Assembly (NCBI RefSeq): GCF_001613205.1
Contig: NZ_BDBX01000004.1
Span: 485,109 to 549,108, forward strand
Source of the DNA: Nocardia sienata NBRC 100364
GTDB lineage: Bacteria > Actinomycetota > Actinomycetes > Mycobacteriales > Mycobacteriaceae
Direction of reading: 5' to 3'
Length of the DNA: 64,000 bases
Shown here piece after piece: positions 43,639 through 52,037 of the stretch. Within the stretch, counting starts at the first letter, position 1. Every line of letters begins with the position of its first letter. The notes beneath the pieces are model-generated. The model ran no database searches. It saw only the letters and a program-made list of their open reading frames with translations, and had not been told where the DNA came from. The translations under genes and the position numbers were made by a program.

Positions 43639-45576
43639 ATGGTCAGCGAAGCGCATTCCGGTCCTCCCGCACACAGCGTCGGTCGCGGCCCGGTGCGTGC
43701 GGCGGTGATCGTGGGTGCGCTGGGCGTCGTCTTCGGCGATATCGGCACCAGTCCGATCTACACCATCCAGACCGTCTTCGATCCGCAGGATCCGCATCCG
43801 GTGCCGATCGGTACCGCCAATGTGTACGGGGTGGTGTCGCTGATCTTCTGGTCGGTGATGATCATCGTCACCCTCACCTACATTTCGCTGGTGATGCGCG
43901 CGGACAACGATGGCGAAGGCGGCATCATGGCGCTGATCACCCTGCTACGCCGCCTCGGGGCCACCCGTGGCCGCCGCACGGCCGGCTTCCTCGCAGGGGC
44001 CGGAATCTTCGGCGCCGCGCTCTTCTTCGGCGACGGCATGATCACCCCTGCCATCTCGGTGCTCTCCGCGGTGGAAGGGCTGCGAATCGTCGAACCGGAC
44101 CTCGAGGACCTGATCATCCCGATCACGGTCGCGATCATCGCGGCTCTCTTCTCCGTCCAGCGGCGCGGTACCGCCACGGTGGGCCGACTGTTCGGGCCCG
44201 TGATGATCGTGTGGTTCCTGACCATCGGCGCCCTGGGTGCCGCCGGAATCGCCCACCACCCTCAGATACTGAAGGCGCTGTCCCCGGCCTACGCGCTGGG
44301 TTTCGCCACCGGGCATTTCCATATCGCGTTCTTCGCCCTCGCCGCCGTCGTACTCGCGGTCACCGGCGCCGAGGCGCTCTACGCCGATATGGGGCATTTC
44401 GGCCGGAAAGCGATCACCCGGGGCTGGCTGGGGCTGGTCCTGCCCGCCTGCACACTGAGCTATTTCGGGCAGGGCGCGCTCGTCCTCGGTGACGAGTCCG
44501 CGGTGGACAGTCCCTTCTTCCTGCTCGCCCCCGGGTGGGCCCGGATGCCCCTGGTGCTGCTGGCCACCGCCGCGACCGTGATCGCGTCCCAGGCGGTGAT
44601 CACCGGCGCCTTCTCGGTGGCCGCGCAGGCGGTGCGGCTCGGGTACCTGCCTCGCCTGCGGGTCGCGCACACCTCCGAATCCACCATCGGCCAGATCTAT
44701 GTGCCGTGGATCAACTGGTTGCTCATGGTGTCGGTGCTGACACTGGTCTTCGCCTTCCGCAGTTCCGCGGCACTGGCCTACGCGTTCGGTATGGCGGTGA
44801 CCGCGACCATCACCATCACGACCCTGCTCTTCTTCTACGTGGCACGCACCAAGTGGCGCACCCCGCTCTGGTTGGTGCTGGTCGGCGCGGTCCCGCTGCT
44901 CGGCGTCGACGCACTGTTCGTCGCGGCGAACCTGACAAAACTGGTCCATGGGGCGTGGCTCCCGTTGTTGATCGGACTCACCGCGTTCACGGTGATGATC
45001 ACCTGGGCGCGTGGCCGCGTCATCGTCACCGCCGCCCGGCGGCGGGCCGAGGGTCCGCTACCACAATTCGTCGAACAACTGCGCAACCGCCGACCGCCGC
45101 TGATCCGGATCCCCGGTACGGCGGTGTTCCTCAATCGCGGCAGCGACACCACACCACTGGCGATGCGCGCCACTGTCGAACACAACCGGGTCCTGCACGA
45201 ACACGTCGTGATCCTCTCCCTGGACACCCTGCCCGTACCGCGCGTGCCCGATGCCGACCGCCTACGGGTCGATGCGCTCGGCTACCCCGACGACGGCATC
45301 GTCCATGTCACCATCCACCACGGTTACCTGGAGACCCCGAAGGTGCCACAGCTGCTGGGCCTGCTCGATCCCGCGCAGACCGAGGGCCCGATCTCGGTGG
45401 AAGGGGCGTCCTATTTCCTGTCGAAGATCGAACTCAAGCCGGGCCCGGCGCCCACCATGGCGCCCTGGCGCAAACACCTGTTCATCGCCACCTCCTACCT
45501 AACCTCCGACGCCGCCGATTATTTCGGGCTGCCCCGCAACCGGACAGTGATCATGGGCTCGCAGGTCGAGGTCTGA
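43639..45576 (+). CDS. kup: Kup-type potassium uptake protein
   Basis: A 645-residue KUP/HAK/KT potassium:proton symporter with about 12 transmembrane helices in the first 450 residues. Family motifs are GVVFGDIGTSPIYTIQT at about 30-46, NDGEGGIMALITLL, and LFFGDGMITPAISVLSAVEG. The C-terminal cytoplasmic domain includes TAVFLNRGSDTTPLAMRATV. The ATG at 43639 is preceded by GAGGAGCGAA. Trk and Ktr subunits are absent, consistent with stand-alone function. Confidence 0.92.
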   Translation: MVSEAHSGPPAHSVGRGPVRAAVIVGALGVVFGDIGTSPIYTIQTVFDPQDPHPVPIGTANVYGVVSLIFWSVMIIVTLTYISLVMRADNDGEGGIMALITLLRRLGATRGRRTAGFLAGAGIFGAALFFGDGMITPAISVLSAVEGLRIVEPDLEDLIIPITVAIIAALFSVQRRGTATVGRLFGPVMIVWFLTIGALGAAGIAHHPQILKALSPAYALGFATGHFHIAFFALAAVVLAVTGAEALYADMGHFGRKAITRGWLGLVLPACTLSYFGQGALVLGDESAVDSPFFLLAPGWARMPLVLLATAATVIASQAVITGAFSVAAQAVRLGYLPRLRVAHTSESTIGQIYVPWINWLLMVSVLTLVFAFRSSAALAYAFGMAVTATITITTLLFFYVARTKWRTPLWLVLVGAVPLLGVDALFVAANLTKLVHGAWLPLLIGLTAFTVMITWARGRVIVTAARRRAEGPLPQFVEQLRNRRPPLIRIPGTAVFLNRGSDTTPLAMRATVEHNRVLHEHVVILSLDTLPVPRVPDADRLRVDALGYPDDGIVHVTIHHGYLETPKVPQLLGLLDPAQTEGPISVEGASYFLSKIELKPGPAPTMAPWRKHLFIATSYLTSDAADYFGLPRNRTVIMGSQVEV

Positions 45577-45667
45577 GCTGAATGGTTGTGCGGTCCGTAA
45601 GTAGGGTGAAGATCGGTCGTCGATGAACGCTGATCATCTGACGCTTTCGCGGCCCTGGAGATGTCCA

Positions 45668-47035
45668 TCAGCGGCGGGCGCCTGCCGGGCCCAGTGAGCC
45701 GGCGGGGTAGTCGTCGAGCGGTACCAGGTCCCGTGACCAGGCCGAAATAATCGGGGTGACCACCCGCCATGCCTCTTCTGCCTCGTCACCGCGGATGGAC
45801 AGGGCCGGGTTTCCGAGCAGCACGTCCAGAAGGAGCCGTCCGTAGGCGGGTAGGTCGGGCGGATGGATCGGTGCGGTCATGGTGACGGGGACCAGAGTGT
45901 CCACGGCAGCGCCGATGGCCGTGAGGGTGAGAGTGAGGTTTTCGGGGTCGAGTCCGAACCGCAGGACGTTCGGTGCTGTCGTCCCGTGGTGGCCGAAGGG
46001 CATATGGGGGACCGGACGGAAGTGGATGGCGACTTCTTTGCGGTCGGCGGCTAGGGCTTTGCCGGTGCGCAGGACGAAGTTCGTACCAGCCCATCGCCAG
46101 TTGTCGATCGTCAGGTGGACTTCGGTGAAGGTTTCGGTGCGTCGTTGTGGGTCCACCCCGGGCTCGTCGGTGTAGGAGGGGACGTGGCGGTCGCCGATCA
46201 CGCCGGCGCTGTATCGGGCTCGGCGGGTGCGGCGCGGAATATCGTCGTCGGTCAGGGTGCGGATCGCTCTCAGTACGTCGACCTTGCGATCGCGCAGATC
46301 GCGTTCGGACAGGGTGATCGGTGGTTCCATGGCCACCAGGCAGAGCAGTTGCAGGAGATGGTTCTGCACCATGTCCTCGAGCGCTCCGACACTGTCGTAA
46401 TACCCCGCGCGGTCCTCGAGGGTCAGGGTCTCGTCCCAGATGATCTCGACCTCGGCGATATGCGCGCTGTTCCACAGCGATTCGAGCACCCGGTTGGCCA
46501 ACCTGCTCCCGAGCAGATTCTGCACAGTGGTCATCGCCAGGAAATGATCCACCCGGAAGACGGCCTGTTCCGGGACCAGATCCGCCAGCAACCTGTTGAG
46601 TTCTTGTGCGCTGGTGAGATCCTCCCCGAACGGTTTCTCCAGCACGAGCCGGCTACCGGACGGAAGATGCGCGGCGTGCAGCGTCCGGATCGCGGTGGAG
46701 AACAACGCCGGCGGCAGCGCCAGGTACACGGCCACCGGTCCCGCGCCGGCGATCGTTTCGGCCACCTGCGCCGGGTCACCTATATCGGCCTTCTGGTATC
46801 GCGCAGCCGTGAGTATCGCCTGCCGGGTGTCGCCCGAGATGTCCGGGGCGTGCTGATCGAGCTGGGTCGCGGCCCACGCCCGGAACTGTTCGTCGTCCCG
46901 GCCCTTCCGGTCGGCGCAGACGACCTCGAAATCCGCTCCCAGCCGGCCGATTTCGTGGAGAGCGGCCAGCCCGGGTAGGAGATAGCGTCCGGCCAGGTCA
47001 CCTGTGCCGCCGAAAATGACAAGTCGTCGGATCAT
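45668..47035 (-). CDS. zwf: Glucose-6-phosphate 1-dehydrogenase
   Basis: A 455-residue G6PD, entry enzyme of the oxidative pentose-phosphate pathway. The Rossmann motif IFGGTGDLAGRYLLPGL is at residues 7-23, EKPFGEDL mid-protein, and the active-site RVDHFLAM contains the catalytic His. The usual pathway neighbours (6PG dehydrogenase, pgl, opcA) are absent, so this may be a secondary copy. The ATG at 47035 overlaps the stop of the GH15 remnant. Confidence 0.9.
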   Translation of the reverse strand: MIRRLVIFGGTGDLAGRYLLPGLAALHEIGRLGADFEVVCADRKGRDDEQFRAWAATQLDQHAPDISGDTRQAILTAARYQKADIGDPAQVAETIAGAGPVAVYLALPPALFSTAIRTLHAAHLPSGSRLVLEKPFGEDLTSAQELNRLLADLVPEQAVFRVDHFLAMTTVQNLLGSRLANRVLESLWNSAHIAEVEIIWDETLTLEDRAGYYDSVGALEDMVQNHLLQLLCLVAMEPPITLSERDLRDRKVDVLRAIRTLTDDDIPRRTRRARYSAGVIGDRHVPSYTDEPGVDPQRRTETFTEVHLTIDNWRWAGTNFVLRTGKALAADRKEVAIHFRPVPHMPFGHHGTTAPNVLRFGLDPENLTLTLTAIGAAVDTLVPVTMTAPIHPPDLPAYGRLLLDVLLGNPALSIRGDEAEEAWRVVTPIISAWSRDLVPLDDYPAGSLGPAGARR

Positions 47036-47397
47036 GGTGTGGCCGCCTTTGCATATGCGAGGTTCACGCCACTGGCAATGACGCCGATATGGCTGAACGC
47101 TTGCGGGAAGTTGCCCATGAACGCGCCGGTGGACGGGTCGGTCTGTTCGGAGAGCAGACCCAGAGGGCCGGCGCGAGCGCACAGGGAGTCGTAGAGCTGC
47201 TCGGCCTCCTCGATTCGGCCTGCATGGTCAGATTATCGATCAGCCAGAAGCTGCAGTGGAATACACAGCCAGGGAATCGATCCGTCGACACCGACCAGGG
47301 CAGCCGTCGCGCCGTCTCCGATCAGCCCGTAATCTTTCGGGGGCAGGTAACCGTCGACCCGGCGTATCGGCCGAAACGGTGGGTCGGGATCGTGCAT
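47034..47397 (-). pseudogene. Eroded GH15 glucoamylase/trehalase gene
   Basis: The N-terminal part ([30 protein letters not shown]) is fused near 47240 to the C-terminal part ([51 protein letters not shown]). About 500 residues of the usual 600 are missing, and there are two frameshifts. The remaining C-terminus ends in a TGA that overlaps the zwf ATG, as an intact GH15-zwf operon would. Confidence 0.8.
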
Positions 47398-47953
47398 CAC
47401 ACCTCCTCCACGGCACACGCGGCGAAGCGGCGGATCAACCGAGCCGGATCAGCACCTCCTGGCTCCACGGCCTCATGGCCCGATGTCAGGTTTCCTCGCG
47501 GACCGATACCACCCAACGGCACGTGGAGCAAACCACTGGCAATCTACCAGCCCCTTGCGCACCTGCCGGCGATCGTTACCACCACGCGACCTGCGCAGCC
47601 GACACCCGCACCCACAACACAACCTCGACCGTGTTCTTCGGGTTGCCGGTTGACCCGGCCCCGGTCACAGACCGGCTCAGTCGGCGAAGGCACGGCAAGA
47701 ACGTCCGCCGCTGGGTGTTTTGCGCGGGTGCCTGCGGGGATGCGGGCACAGGTCGGCCCACGACGATGACCCCAGGGTCCACCAGCAGGTAATATGGCGT
47801 CTGGTCGACCGTGCTCGGCGTCACTCGTGGGGATGTCATGGTTGCTGGGGCAGCAGGGCTCGCGGTGCCGACTTCGTGTCTGCGGTTGTCCGGGCAGACG
47901 CCGAGCCGGCTTGTTCCTCTGTGGACCTGTAACAGTTCGTGCGGGTGGCTGCG
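47398..47953 (+). other. Stretch without a recognised gene
   Basis: About 550 bp between the GH15 remnant and the YbdK-type ligase gene. It contains only low-quality frames. A minus-strand frame at 47576-47839 (87 residues, starting MTSPRVTPSTVDQ) is the best of them, but nothing in it is recognisable. Confidence 0.35.
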
Positions 47954-49069
47954 ATGAGTGGACCGGTGAGCAGGGATGCGGCCGCGCCGACCGTCGGTGT
48001 GGAGGAAGAATTCCTCTTGACAGACCTTGCGACCGGAGCTCCGGTCGCAAAAAGTATGGAAGTGGCTCGGACGGCCGGAGACAACGGTCTCGACTTGCCT
48101 CTGGAACTCACCCGCTGCCAGGTCGAAGCCAAGTCCGGAATCCACTCCGAGCTGGCACAGCTACTCGCGGAGTTGCGCGACCTCCGGCGGACCGTCGCCT
48201 CCTGCGCCGAGAAGACCGGGGCCCGGCTGCTTGCCGTCGCGGTCCCGCCGACGGGCACGGGCATGGCTTCGATAACCGATACCCCGCGCTATCGGCGTAT
48301 CGCTGCGGGGTTCGGGATGCTGGCGCGTGAACAGCAACTGTGCGGTTGTCATGTCCATATCGGTGTTCCGGATCGACGTGCGGCCTTGCGGGCGAGCAAT
48401 TTCCTGCGTCCCCTGCTTCCGCTGTTGTTGGCGCTGACCGCGAACTCGGCGATCTATCGGGGTGTGGACACCGGTTACGCGAGTTGGCGTCACATCATGT
48501 GGGGTCGCTGGCCCAGTGCGGGACCGCCACCGTATTTCGCCTCGACAGCCGACTACGACGCGGCGGTCGGCATGTTGCTGTCGACGGGCGCGATTCTGGA
48601 CCGGAAGATGGTGTATTGGGATGTCCGGCCGTCGGTGACCTATCCGACCGTCGAAGTCCGGGTCAGCGATATTCCCGCGACGGTGGAAGAAACCGTCCTG
48701 CTGGCCACCCTGGTACGCGCGACGGTGATGACGGCTGCAGCATCACCGCCGCAACCAGCGCCGCGGATCCCCGGTGAACTTCTTCGGACCGCCTGCTGGA
48801 GGGCAGCGCGCGACGGAATCACGGGCGAGCTCGTCGACCCGGCGAGCGGTCGGACGATCGCCGGGCAGAACTGGCTGGCCGAACTCATCGCGGCCGTCCG
48901 CCCGGCCCTGGAGCAAGTCGGCGATTACCGCTTCGCCGCCGAGACAGCCGCCGCGGTCCTGGCCCGCGGCAACGGCGCTGCACGGCAACGCCGCGCGTTT
49001 TGCGCCCACCACGACCTCGGCGATGTCCTCACTGAACTGGCGGGGGCAACACTGCAAGGCTGCCATTAG
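47954..49069 (+). CDS. YbdK-type carboxylate-amine ligase (GCS2 family)
   Basis: A 371-residue glutamate-cysteine-ligase-2 family protein. Motifs include TVGVEEEFLLTDLATGAPV (ATP/metal acidic cluster), KSGIHSELAQLLAELRDLR, CGCHVHIGVPDRRAAL and KMVYWDVRPSVTYPTVEVRV. These enzymes join an amine to a carboxylate; YbdK shows weak glutamate-cysteine ligase activity in E. coli. In mycothiol producers its role is unknown. ATG 47954 is preferred to GTG 47939. The 3' end overlaps the TnsA fragment by 4 bp. Confidence 0.88.
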   Translation: MSGPVSRDAAAPTVGVEEEFLLTDLATGAPVAKSMEVARTAGDNGLDLPLELTRCQVEAKSGIHSELAQLLAELRDLRRTVASCAEKTGARLLAVAVPPTGTGMASITDTPRYRRIAAGFGMLAREQQLCGCHVHIGVPDRRAALRASNFLRPLLPLLLALTANSAIYRGVDTGYASWRHIMWGRWPSAGPPPYFASTADYDAAVGMLLSTGAILDRKMVYWDVRPSVTYPTVEVRVSDIPATVEETVLLATLVRATVMTAAASPPQPAPRIPGELLRTACWRAARDGITGELVDPASGRTIAGQNWLAELIAAVRPALEQVGDYRFAAETAAAVLARGNGAARQRRAFCAHHDLGDVLTELAGATLQGCH

Positions 49070-49341
49070 ATCGCGAACAGTAGCCGGGTCGGCTCGAGCC
49101 GCGACTCATAGGCGATATGTCCGGACTCAGTCGCCGGCCAATACGGCCCCGAACAGTGCTTCTGGCCGTGATACCAGCGGAGAAACCGCCACGGAACCGC
49201 CCCGCCCCATATCTCGGCGCTCACGACCTTCAGCGGCTGGACGTGCTCGGAGCCGTCAGCACGCCGAAAAGCCACCTCGACAGCATCGACACCGACCAAC
49301 CGCCGAGACCTCGGCGCACTCACGTTCGCCGATCCGAACAT
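49066..49341 (-). pseudogene. Truncated TnsA-like transposase endonuclease fragment
   Basis: A 91-residue frame resembling the start of TnsA-like heteromeric transposase endonuclease subunits in actinobacteria: EVVF-type opening (VEVAFRRADGSEHVQP), then VPWRFLRWYHGQKHCSGPYW and ATESGHIAYESRLEPTRLLF. The catalytic Asp and Lys region that follows in intact proteins of about 230 residues is gone. The stop lies inside the YbdK gene's end. No TnsB or TnsC gene is near. Confidence 0.6.
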
Positions 49342-49521
49342 CTTGTTACAGAAGCCGACCGGGAAAGATCATCCGCCATTCAGCCCGCAGGCTCGTGCCA
49401 TCGGTTCTCGATATCGGCGGTGGACTGCGCCAGGTGTTCACCGCCGACGGCGCCCGGTTTCGACGAGCCGGAGCGGAATCTCAAAACCATGACCGATCCA
49501 CTCCGGCCCGTGAGGCGCATT

Positions 49522-49534
49522 ACTATCGAATAGT
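49522..49534 (+). promoter_or_regulatory. Palindrome before the MarR gene
   Basis: ACTAT-CGA-ATAGT, with exact 5-bp arms, sits directly before the -35. A second imperfect palindrome (GCGTTAATAATTAGCG, 49539-49554) lies in the spacer. Both are AT-rich islands in GC-rich DNA and are candidate MarR operators. Confidence 0.5.
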
Positions 49535-49563
49535 TTGTGCGTTAATAATTAGCGGACTACATT
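49535..49563 (+). promoter_or_regulatory. Promoter of the MarR gene
   Basis: TTGTGC (-35) and TACATT (-10) are separated by 17 bp. They overlap the candidate MarR operators, indicating autoregulation. Confidence 0.6.
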
Positions 49564-49599
49564 AAGGTAGGCACGGATAACCGATCCAAGGGAGGCGCG

Positions 49600-50070
49600 T
49601 TGGCCGCGGAAATCGACGACCCACTGCTGCTGGAGCGACAGGTGTGTTTTGCGCTGGCCGTGGCGAACCGCTCGGTGCTGGCCGTATACCGGCCGCTGCT
49701 GGACCCGCTCGGATTGACGCACCCGCAGTATCTCGTCATGTTGGCGCTCTGGAATGAGGCGCCGATGTCGGTAAAAGCCATCGCCGAGGCGATCCAGCTC
49801 GATTCCCCCACGCTGTCGCCGCTACTCAAACGTCTGGAGAGCGCCGGCCTGGTGACCCGGCGCCGCGACCCCCGCGATGAGCGCACCCTGGTGGTCGATC
49901 TCACCGACGCGGGGCGCGCGCTACGTCGCGAGGCCGAACGGATCCCGCCCGCCGTCGTCGACCGGCTCGGCGTGGAACTCGGCGATCTCGAGGAATTGCG
50001 CGAAGTACTCGGCCGCGTCAACGAGGCGGCCCGCCGGTCGGCACTCGCGTACCAGGACCACGAATCATGA
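49600..50070 (+). CDS. MarR-family regulator, OhrR-like
   Basis: A 156-residue MarR regulator: LGLTHPQYLVMLALWNEAPM, AIAEAIQLDSPTLSPLLKRL and the wing RRRDPRDERTLVVDLTDAG. A cysteine near the N-terminus (RQVCFALAV) matches the peroxide-sensing Cys of OhrR, but no ohr gene is adjacent. TTG at 49600 is used, with GGGAGG 4 bases upstream. A DUF5313 protein follows 50 bp later. Confidence 0.85.
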   Translation: MAAEIDDPLLLERQVCFALAVANRSVLAVYRPLLDPLGLTHPQYLVMLALWNEAPMSVKAIAEAIQLDSPTLSPLLKRLESAGLVTRRRDPRDERTLVVDLTDAGRALRREAERIPPAVVDRLGVELGDLEELREVLGRVNEAARRSALAYQDHES

Positions 50071-50120
50071 ACGCGGCCGCGGAGAACGGCGGCCTCCCGA
50101 CCGCCGACAGGAGTGCTCCC

Positions 50121-50498
50121 ATGACAGGCCGGACCCCCACACCGACACAGCGCATTCGCTACCTCTTCGGCGAGACACTGCCACCCTCGATGCAGCAGTG
50201 GGTCCTGCGTGACCAGACCGGCCCGGGCGCCACCCGGCGGTTCCTCCAGCGCTTCCTGGTACCCCCGATCCCGTTCTTGTGCCTGTTCGCGCTGGTGCCG
50301 GGACCATGGTGGATGGGTTTCTCCATGGCCGTGCTGGTGTTCCTCCCGCTCGCCTTCTTCGCGGTCGCTCTGGTGTACGTGCACCGGCGCCACATCCTGG
50401 TCAAGCACGGTCTCGATCCCGCGCTGGCCGACCCGGGCCGGCACCGCCGTGCCGCCGAGGAACGCGCGAACTACGAAATGCGTTACCACCGCAGCTGA
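50121..50498 (+). CDS. DUF5313 membrane protein
   Basis: A 125-residue protein with the DUF5313 pattern: TPTQRIRYLFGETLPPSMQQ, then WVLRDQTGPGATRRFLQRFL and two transmembrane helices (about 45-90). The tail is Arg/His-rich. ATG 50121 is preferred over ATG 50067 because AGGAG lies 7 bases before it. It is cotranscribed with the MarR gene. Confidence 0.78.
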   Translation: MTGRTPTPTQRIRYLFGETLPPSMQQWVLRDQTGPGATRRFLQRFLVPPIPFLCLFALVPGPWWMGFSMAVLVFLPLAFFAVALVYVHRRHILVKHGLDPALADPGRHRRAAEERANYEMRYHRS

Positions 50499-50582
50499 TC
50501 CGAGCTGTGTACGCGGTTCTGTGTGGTATCCGGCGGATGCGCGGGCGCGGGGTGACTGCGTGATCGGCGGAGGCGCTTCGGC

Positions 50583-50613
50583 TTGCACCTGACGTAAGGT
50601 CAGGTCCTACCGT
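50583..50613 (+). promoter_or_regulatory. MerR-type promoter with 19-bp spacer and operator
   Basis: TTGCAC (-35) and TACCGT (-10) are 19 bp apart, the long spacing typical of MerR-activated promoters. A perfect inverted repeat ACCTGAC-GTAAG-GTCAGGT (50587-50605) fills the spacer. The TipAS-domain MerR gene lies 38 bp downstream. Confidence 0.75.
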
Positions 50614-50650
50614 CGGCGGCACCGGCGCACGGTGCGTCGGTGGAAGTGGG

Positions 50651-51415
50651 ATGAAACGGATGGGCCAGCACGGAACCGAGCGCGTATGGAAGGTCGGTGA
50701 ACTGGCGGCCGAGGCGGGGCTGACGGTGCGCACGCTGCATCACTACGACCGCATCGGCCTGGTACGCCCCGCACAGCGGTCCGGCACCGGACATCGGCTC
50801 TACACGGCCGGCGACGTCGAGCGTCTCTACCAAGTGCTGGCCCTGCGTCAACTGGGCCTGGGGCTGGACCGGATCGCGGACCTGCTCGCGGGCACCGTGG
50901 CGATGACACAGGTGCTGTCTGCTCACCGCGACTTCCTGGCCGCGCAACTGGCCGCGACCCAGGAGCTCCATGCCCTGGTCGCGGCGCTGGCCGCTACGGC
51001 GGAGAGCAGGCCGGACGCATCCGCGGATCGCTTCCTGGAATTGATCAGGAGGACAGTCATGGTCGACGACACCTTCAAGCAGTATTTCACCGAGGGTCAG
51101 CTGACGCAGCTCGCGCAGCGTCGGGAAGACCTCGGTGAACAGCACATTCGGCAAGCCGAAGCGCAATGGGGTGAGCTGATCCCGAAGGTCGACGCGGCGA
51201 TCGCCGCGGGAATGGACCCGGCTTCACCCCAGGCCCAGCAGATGGCAGCGCAGTGGATGGAGCTCTTGGAGGGCTTCCATGGCGGCGACGCGGGCCTGCG
51301 CGACAGTCTGTACCGGATGCAGGCCGGCGAGGCCGACCGGATCGAGAGCGAGTTCTGCGGACCGTCACCGGCCCAGATCGAGTTCATCACGGCCGCGAAC
51401 GCCGCACGCGGATAA
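50651..51415 (+). CDS. MerR regulator with TipAS antibiotic-recognition domain
   Basis: A 254-residue TipA-like activator. The N-terminal HTH (VWKVGELAAEAGLTVRTLHH, YDRIGLVRPAQRSGTGHRLY) is followed by a coiled-coil linker and the C-terminal TipAS domain (DTFKQYFTEGQLTQLAQRRE onward), which binds thiopeptide antibiotics in TipA. It probably activates its own gene through the 19-bp-spaced promoter. No resistance gene is adjacent. Confidence 0.87.
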   Translation: MKRMGQHGTERVWKVGELAAEAGLTVRTLHHYDRIGLVRPAQRSGTGHRLYTAGDVERLYQVLALRQLGLGLDRIADLLAGTVAMTQVLSAHRDFLAAQLAATQELHALVAALAATAESRPDASADRFLELIRRTVMVDDTFKQYFTEGQLTQLAQRREDLGEQHIRQAEAQWGELIPKVDAAIAAGMDPASPQAQQMAAQWMELLEGFHGGDAGLRDSLYRMQAGEADRIESEFCGPSPAQIEFITAANAARG

Positions 51416-51476
51416 GGGGTTCGGCGGCCGCCGGCATATCGATCGAGACGCGGGAGCACTCGAGGTCACGCACTGG

Positions 51477-51510
51477 CCTGGTTCGCGGGAAGAAACCTCC
51501 GCGAACCAGG
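51477..51510 (+). terminator. 12-bp hairpin after the TipAS-MerR gene
   Basis: Perfect arms CCTGGTTCGCGG and CCGCGAACCAGG with a 10-base loop, 60 bp past the stop. Confidence 0.6.
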
Positions 51511-51662
51511 CGCGGTGCCCAGAAAGTGGGTATGACAATGCGTGCGGACCGCACGCCCGGTCGATGAAACGAACGTTTGCTACGCCCCTGCCACCGTGTG
51601 CGGTAACCGGCACGTAGGAGCACGACCCGGGAGCATACGGCTCCCCTCGCCTCCTTGCTGCG

Positions 51663-51998
51663 TCATTCGGATATCTCCCTGGTGAGCGGTGGCGGTGGCG
51701 GCACATCGACGCCCAGATCGAGCAGCGAGGACCGGACCACGATGTCCCAGCTGGCATGTTGGGGGGCGGCGAGGCGGCAGCGGCGTTCCGCGTCGGCGAC
51801 GACCCGCCGGTGCGCTTCCAGTTCTGCGGTCATCGCGGCGAGTTGTCGCGACAGCGGCTCCACCATCTGGGCGGCGGCCTGGGTGAGTACCTGGACGGCA
51901 TCGGCCCGCCGTTTACGTCTGCCCAGTATTCCTGCCGCGCATACCCCGCCGACGCCGGTGAGCAGGCCGCCGAGGACAGATGCCACTTCACTGATCAT
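51663..51998 (-). CDS. Holin-like small membrane protein
   Basis: A 111-residue protein: one or two closely spaced N-terminal transmembrane segments (MISEVASVLGGLLTGVGGVC), then a positively charged stretch (GRRKRRADAV) and a coiled-coil region rich in Ala/Glu/Arg. It lies 39 bp downstream of an endolysin gene on the same strand, the place of a holin in phage lysis cassettes. Family membership is not certain. Confidence 0.55.
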   Translation of the reverse strand: MISEVASVLGGLLTGVGGVCAAGILGRRKRRADAVQVLTQAAAQMVEPLSRQLAAMTAELEAHRRVVADAERRCRLAAPQHASWDIVVRSSLLDLGVDVPPPPPLTREISE

Positions 51999-52037
51999 GC
52001 TGTCCTCCCAAATGCGGCAGGGTGGTCGCGTCCTTCC

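Noticed and set aside
47576..47839. 87-residue minus-strand frame
   Set aside because: No ribosome-binding site or family similarity that I can see; left as part of an unassigned stretch.
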